Shown: one piece after another, positions 3,746 to 6,296 of the stretch | Position numbering within the stretch: position 1 is the stretch's first letter | How the letters are laid out: every line of letters begins with the position of its first letter | Assembly: GCA_945872325.1 (NCBI GenBank) | Contig: CAMBZY010000199.1 | Span: 1-6,296, forward strand | DNA: 6,296 bases | Reading direction: 5' to 3' | DNA from: Candidatus Kuenenia stuttgartensis | GTDB lineage: Bacteria > Planctomycetota > Planctomycetia > Isosphaerales > Isosphaeraceae | Translations under genes and position numbers: made by a program | Notes under the pieces: generated by a model | What the model saw: the letters and a program-made list of their open reading frames with translations, nothing else | Told to the model about the DNA's origin: nothing | The model's database searches: none

Positions 3746-6292
3746 ATGCGAGCCAGAACTCAGCAGAATCTCCGTATGCGCCGAACGGGATCGAACGTTC
3801 AAATCGAGCCACTTGAAGAACGTGAACTGATGACGACGGCCTCTTTTCAAGTCGTCAATAACTGGGGAAGTGGGCTAACCGGCCAGATTCAAATCGTGAA
3901 CACGGATCCATTACCTGTGCGTAACTGGCGGCTGGAATTCGACTTCACACCTACAATTGATTCCATCTGGAACGGCGTCGTCGCATCTCATACAGGGAAT
4001 CATTACGTCGTCTCAGGCGCCGCATGGGGATTGGACATCCCTGCGTCTGGCTCCGTTTCGTTCGGCTTCAACGCCAGCCCAGGGACCCTTGGAACGAACG
4101 CTTCCCCAACGAACTGGATCCTCAATGGGCAGCCTTTAAGTGCTCCATCGACTACCCTTCCAACCATCTCTGTTAATGATCTTTCCATCACGGAAGGTGA
4201 TCCAGCCAGCGGGATTCCAACCAGTCCGACTGGTTTCTTGCATACGATTGGGAATCAGATCGTTGACTCCAATAATCAGTTCGTACGGCTTGCTGGAGTC
4301 AACTGGTTTGGGTTTGAAACGTCCACCTTTGCGCCTCATGGCCTTTGGGCTCGTGGTTACAAAGAGATGATGTCTCAAATGAAACAGCTCGGTTTCAACA
4401 CCATCCGCCTGCCCTATTCCAACCAGCTTTTTGACTCGTCCAGCAAGCCCAACGGGATCGACTTTTCCAAAAATCCTGATCTTCGAGGCGTCAACGGATT
4501 GGGGATCATCGACAAAATCGTAACTTATGCTGGCCAGATCGGCATGAAGATTTTCCTCGACCACCACCGATCTACAGCCGGCAATTCCGCTCAGGAATCG
4601 GGCCTCTGGTACACTCCCGAATATCCAGAATCCCGATGGATCAGCGATTGGGTCATGCTTGCCCAAAGATATAAAGCAAATCCGACGGTCATCGGAGCCG
4701 ACCTTCACAACGAACCCCACGGACAAGCCACCTGGGGCAGCGGAAACGCGTCGACCGACTGGCGACTGGCAGCCCAAAAAGCGGGAAATGCAATTCTGGC
4801 GGTGAATCCAGACTGGCTGATTATGGTTGAAGGAATTGAATTTGTGAACAACGACTCCTACTGGTGGGGCGGTAATCTCTCTGCTGCTGGGCAATATCCA
4901 GTTGTATTAAATGTACCAGGACGCCTGGTTTATTCAGTTCATGATTACCCTCAATCCGTATATAACCAGTCATGGTTTTCAGCTCCGAATTATCCTGATA
5001 ATTTAACTTCCGTTTGGGATCAGCATTGGGGATACCTTTATAAACAGAATATCGCGCCGGTGCTGGTGGGCGAATTCGGCAGTAAGATGAACACCCCCAG
5101 CGACTTGCAATGGGCAAACCGGATGGTGGCCTATCTCAAAGGCGATCCTTCATTAAGTGGGAGCATGCCCGTTTCAGCGGGTCAGCAGGGACCAAGCTGG
5201 ACATGGTGGTCGTGGAACCCGAATTCGGGCGACACAGGTGGGATTCTTAAAGACGACTGGACGACAGTAAACACCAATAAAGTTGTATTATTGCAACCAA
5301 TCGCATTTGCTTTCTCTGAAAATGGAACAGGTAATACCACCACAAATTCTGCCAATTTCACGATTAAGCTATCAGGAGCCAGCACCACTCCAGTGACTGT
5401 CTATTATAAATCAGCAAATGGAACCGCCACATCCGGAAGCGATTATACGGAAAAGAGTGGGATTTTGACATTCGCACCTGGTGAAGTCAGCAAGGTTGTG
5501 AGTGTCCCGATCACGCCTGATAAAGTCGCTGAACCAGATGAAACTTTTACCATTCAGCTTAGTCATCCGTCAGGATCCACCATCTCGAAACCGATTGGGA
5601 CAGCCACCATTCTGAATGACGACGGGCCTCAAGCCTCACCATCTCCGAGTCTCACCATCAGAGATGCAAGTCTTGCCCCTACCGGTAGTGGAACGTCGCT
5701 CATGGTCTTTGATGTCCTGCTTTCTTCGGCTTCAAATGTGCCTGTCATTGTGAATTATTCCACTTCAGACGGATCAGCCAAATCGCCCACCCATTATCAA
5801 AGTGTCACAGGAACTTTGAATTTTGCAGCAGGTGTGACACGCATGTCCATCAGCGTTCCCATAGTAGGCACCAGCGTAGTCAGTCCAGCACTCACTTTCA
5901 AGTTGCAACTCGCAAATCCTGTGAATGCAATCATAGGAAATGCATTCGCCACTGGAACAATTCTGCCAGTCGTCGCTCCTCCAATTTCATCACCTGTAAA
6001 ATTTACTGTGAAAGATAAATGGGCGAGTGGATTTGTAGCTGAAGTTGGTCTGACCAACACCACCGCTCAGCCATGGAGCAGCTGGACACTGGAATTTGAT
6101 CTGGCGGCGAATATCACAAACATTTGGAATGGACAAATTTTGAGCCACATCGGGAACCGCTATATCGTAAAGAATCTCGCCTATAATGGAGCCGTCGCCA
6201 AGGGAGGATCAACAAACTTTGGATTTCAGGCTTCTGCAACCACGGTACCAGCCGGACTGACAAACGTGATTCTCAACGGCAAATCCATTTAA
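3746..6292 (+). CDS. Secreted multidomain endoglucanase: CBM2 - GH5_1 - Calx-beta x2 - CBM2
   Basis: Complete 848-residue protein predicted to cleave beta-1,4-glucan outside the cytoplasm. The basic N-terminus ends in IEPLEERELMT (20-30), an LEPR-XLL-like motif of exported planctomycete proteins; no classic hydrophobic signal core is seen. Residues 33-131 form a CBM2 (cellulose-binding Trp candidates W40, W75, W94). Residues 164-523 form a GH5 domain very like Acidothermus E1 endoglucanase (subfamily 1): GVNWFGFET (184-192), R221, H273, acid/base E323 in LHNEPHG, H399, nucleophile E443 in LVGEFGS, and WSWNPNSGDTGGILKDDW (488-505). Residues 524-627 are a Calx-beta domain with acidic calcium positions (E525, D566, E596, D598, E599, D625, D626); 634-742 are a degenerate copy. 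Residues 751-848 are a second CBM2 ending at the stop codon. The protein contains no cysteine. A Calx-beta-like strand (ISVNDLSITEGD, 141-152) precedes GH5. Enzyme class is very well supported; substrate range within beta-glucans is inferred. It appears to be transcribed alone. Confidence 0.93.
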   Translation: MRARTQQNLRMRRTGSNVQIEPLEERELMTTASFQVVNNWGSGLTGQIQIVNTDPLPVRNWRLEFDFTPTIDSIWNGVVASHTGNHYVVSGAAWGLDIPASGSVSFGFNASPGTLGTNASPTNWILNGQPLSAPSTTLPTISVNDLSITEGDPASGIPTSPTGFLHTIGNQIVDSNNQFVRLAGVNWFGFETSTFAPHGLWARGYKEMMSQMKQLGFNTIRLPYSNQLFDSSSKPNGIDFSKNPDLRGVNGLGIIDKIVTYAGQIGMKIFLDHHRSTAGNSAQESGLWYTPEYPESRWISDWVMLAQRYKANPTVIGADLHNEPHGQATWGSGNASTDWRLAAQKAGNAILAVNPDWLIMVEGIEFVNNDSYWWGGNLSAAGQYPVVLNVPGRLVYSVHDYPQSVYNQSWFSAPNYPDNLTSVWDQHWGYLYKQNIAPVLVGEFGSKMNTPSDLQWANRMVAYLKGDPSLSGSMPVSAGQQGPSWTWWSWNPNSGDTGGILKDDWTTVNTNKVVLLQPIAFAFSENGTGNTTTNSANFTIKLSGASTTPVTVYYKSANGTATSGSDYTEKSGILTFAPGEVSKVVSVPITPDKVAEPDETFTIQLSHPSGSTISKPIGTATILNDDGPQASPSPSLTIRDASLAPTGSGTSLMVFDVLLSSASNVPVIVNYSTSDGSAKSPTHYQSVTGTLNFAAGVTRMSISVPIVGTSVVSPALTFKLQLANPVNAIIGNAFATGTILPVVAPPISSPVKFTVKDKWASGFVAEVGLTNTTAQPWSSWTLEFDLAANITNIWNGQILSHIGNRYIVKNLAYNGAVAKGGSTNFGFQASATTVPAGLTNVILNGKSI
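3842..4138 (+). other. N-terminal CBM2 domain (encoded region)
   Basis: Residues 33-131 of the endoglucanase follow the CBM2 pattern: NNWGSGLTG, NWRLEFDF, IDSIWNG, SGAAWG, SVSFGFNAS, ILNG. The three tryptophans expected on the flat cellulose-binding face (W40, W75, W94) are all present, so crystalline cellulose binding is likely. The terminal cysteine pair usual in CBM2 is absent. It is about 40% identical by eye to the C-terminal copy. Confidence 0.85.
4235..5314 (+). other. GH5 subfamily 1-like catalytic domain (encoded region)
   Basis: Residues 164-523 can be followed almost without gaps against the E1 endoglucanase of Acidothermus as I remember it: shared blocks include AGVNWFGFET, NPTVIGADLHNEPHG, DSYWWGGNL, GQYPVVLNVPGRLVYSVHDY, WGYLYKQNIAPVLVGEFG and SWNPNSGDTGGILKDDW. 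Acid/base E323 and nucleophile E443 are intact. Cysteines of E1 near C34, C120, C168 and C171 are replaced (S193, around A278, T329, S332). Confidence 0.92.
5315..5626 (+). other. First Calx-beta domain, calcium positions intact (encoded region)
   Basis: Residues 524-627 show the standard bacterial Calx-beta blocks: NFTIKLSGAST, PVTVYYKSANGTATSGSDY, GILTFAPGE, VAEPDETFTIQLSHPSG and TATILNDDG. Its usual first strand is missing at the front because the GH5 domain runs straight into the SENGTGN turn. Calx-beta modules typically act as calcium-stiffened spacers in extracellular proteins. Confidence 0.85.
5645..5971 (+). other. Second Calx-beta domain, acidic positions lost (encoded region)
   Basis: Residues 634-742 keep the fold pattern (SLTIRDASL, MVFDVLLSSAS, VPVIVNYSTSDGSA, GTLNFAAGV, LTFKLQLANP, TGTIL), but EPDETF has become SPALTF, SDY has become THY, the NDD end is PVV and the TEG turn is APTG. 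It is probably a structural spacer that does not bind calcium. Confidence 0.75.
5996..6289 (+). other. C-terminal CBM2 domain (encoded region)
   Basis: Residues 751-848 repeat the CBM2 pattern (KDKWASGF, SWTLEFDL, TNIWNG, SHIGNRY, STNFGFQAS, VILNG) and end the protein. Two of the three face tryptophans are kept (W759, W794); the third position is Y813, so its binding preference or strength may differ from the N-terminal copy. No dockerin or sorting tail follows. Confidence 0.85.
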
Positions 6293-6296
6293 ATCT

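Noticed and set aside
4136..4894. A 252-codon open frame on the minus strand
   Set aside because: It lies entirely antisense to the GH5 coding region, where every catalytic motif is intact on the + strand; its translation shows no family resemblance.
5315..5971. Fibronectin type III or CBM identity for the two domains after GH5
   Set aside because: The SDY, TFAPGE, EPDETF and NDDG blocks are those of Calx-beta, and the second domain follows the same spacing.

Overview
The window reads as a piece of a Planctomycetota-type chromosome with moderate G+C. The main clue is the N-terminus of the last gene, which carries an LEPR-XLL-like motif (IEPLEERELMT), a signature typical of exported planctomycete proteins, followed by carbohydrate-active and Calx-beta modules. 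The phylum call is an inference from these features; no rRNA or marker gene is present. No tRNA, CRISPR array, insertion sequence or phage gene was seen.

Left part (1-3329, all + strand) is a compact surface-sugar operon. It starts with the 3' end of a GmhA-like SIS-domain sugar-phosphate isomerase. This overlaps by ATGA with a GmhB-like HAD-IIIA phosphatase, which overlaps a small fructose-6-phosphate-aldolase-type transaldolase. Four bases after that comes a large polytopic GT-C (GT39/ArnT/PMT-like) glycosyltransferase. A coherent reading is that transaldolase chemistry interconverts sedoheptulose-7-phosphate with other sugar phosphates, the SIS and HAD enzymes work on the heptose-phosphate activation route, and the membrane enzyme transfers a lipid-linked sugar outside the cytoplasmic membrane. 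The kinase and nucleotidyltransferase expected for such a route would lie upstream, outside the window.

Middle (3330-3745) is a 416-base gap with no convincing gene. Its right half holds a good sigma70-type promoter (TTGACT-17-TAGAAT), an inverted repeat whose right arm runs into the -35 box, and three hairpins between the predicted transcription start and a strong ribosome binding site.

Right part (3746-6292) is one complete 848-residue secreted endoglucanase: LEPR-like N-terminus, CBM2, GH5 subfamily 1-like catalytic domain, two Calx-beta domains, second CBM2. Three things stand out in it. A Calx-beta first-strand signature lies before GH5 while the rest of the domain follows GH5, as if the catalytic domain had been inserted into a Calx-beta module. 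The entire protein has no cysteine, although its recognisable homologue has disulfides. The second Calx-beta copy has lost the acidic positions expected to bind calcium.
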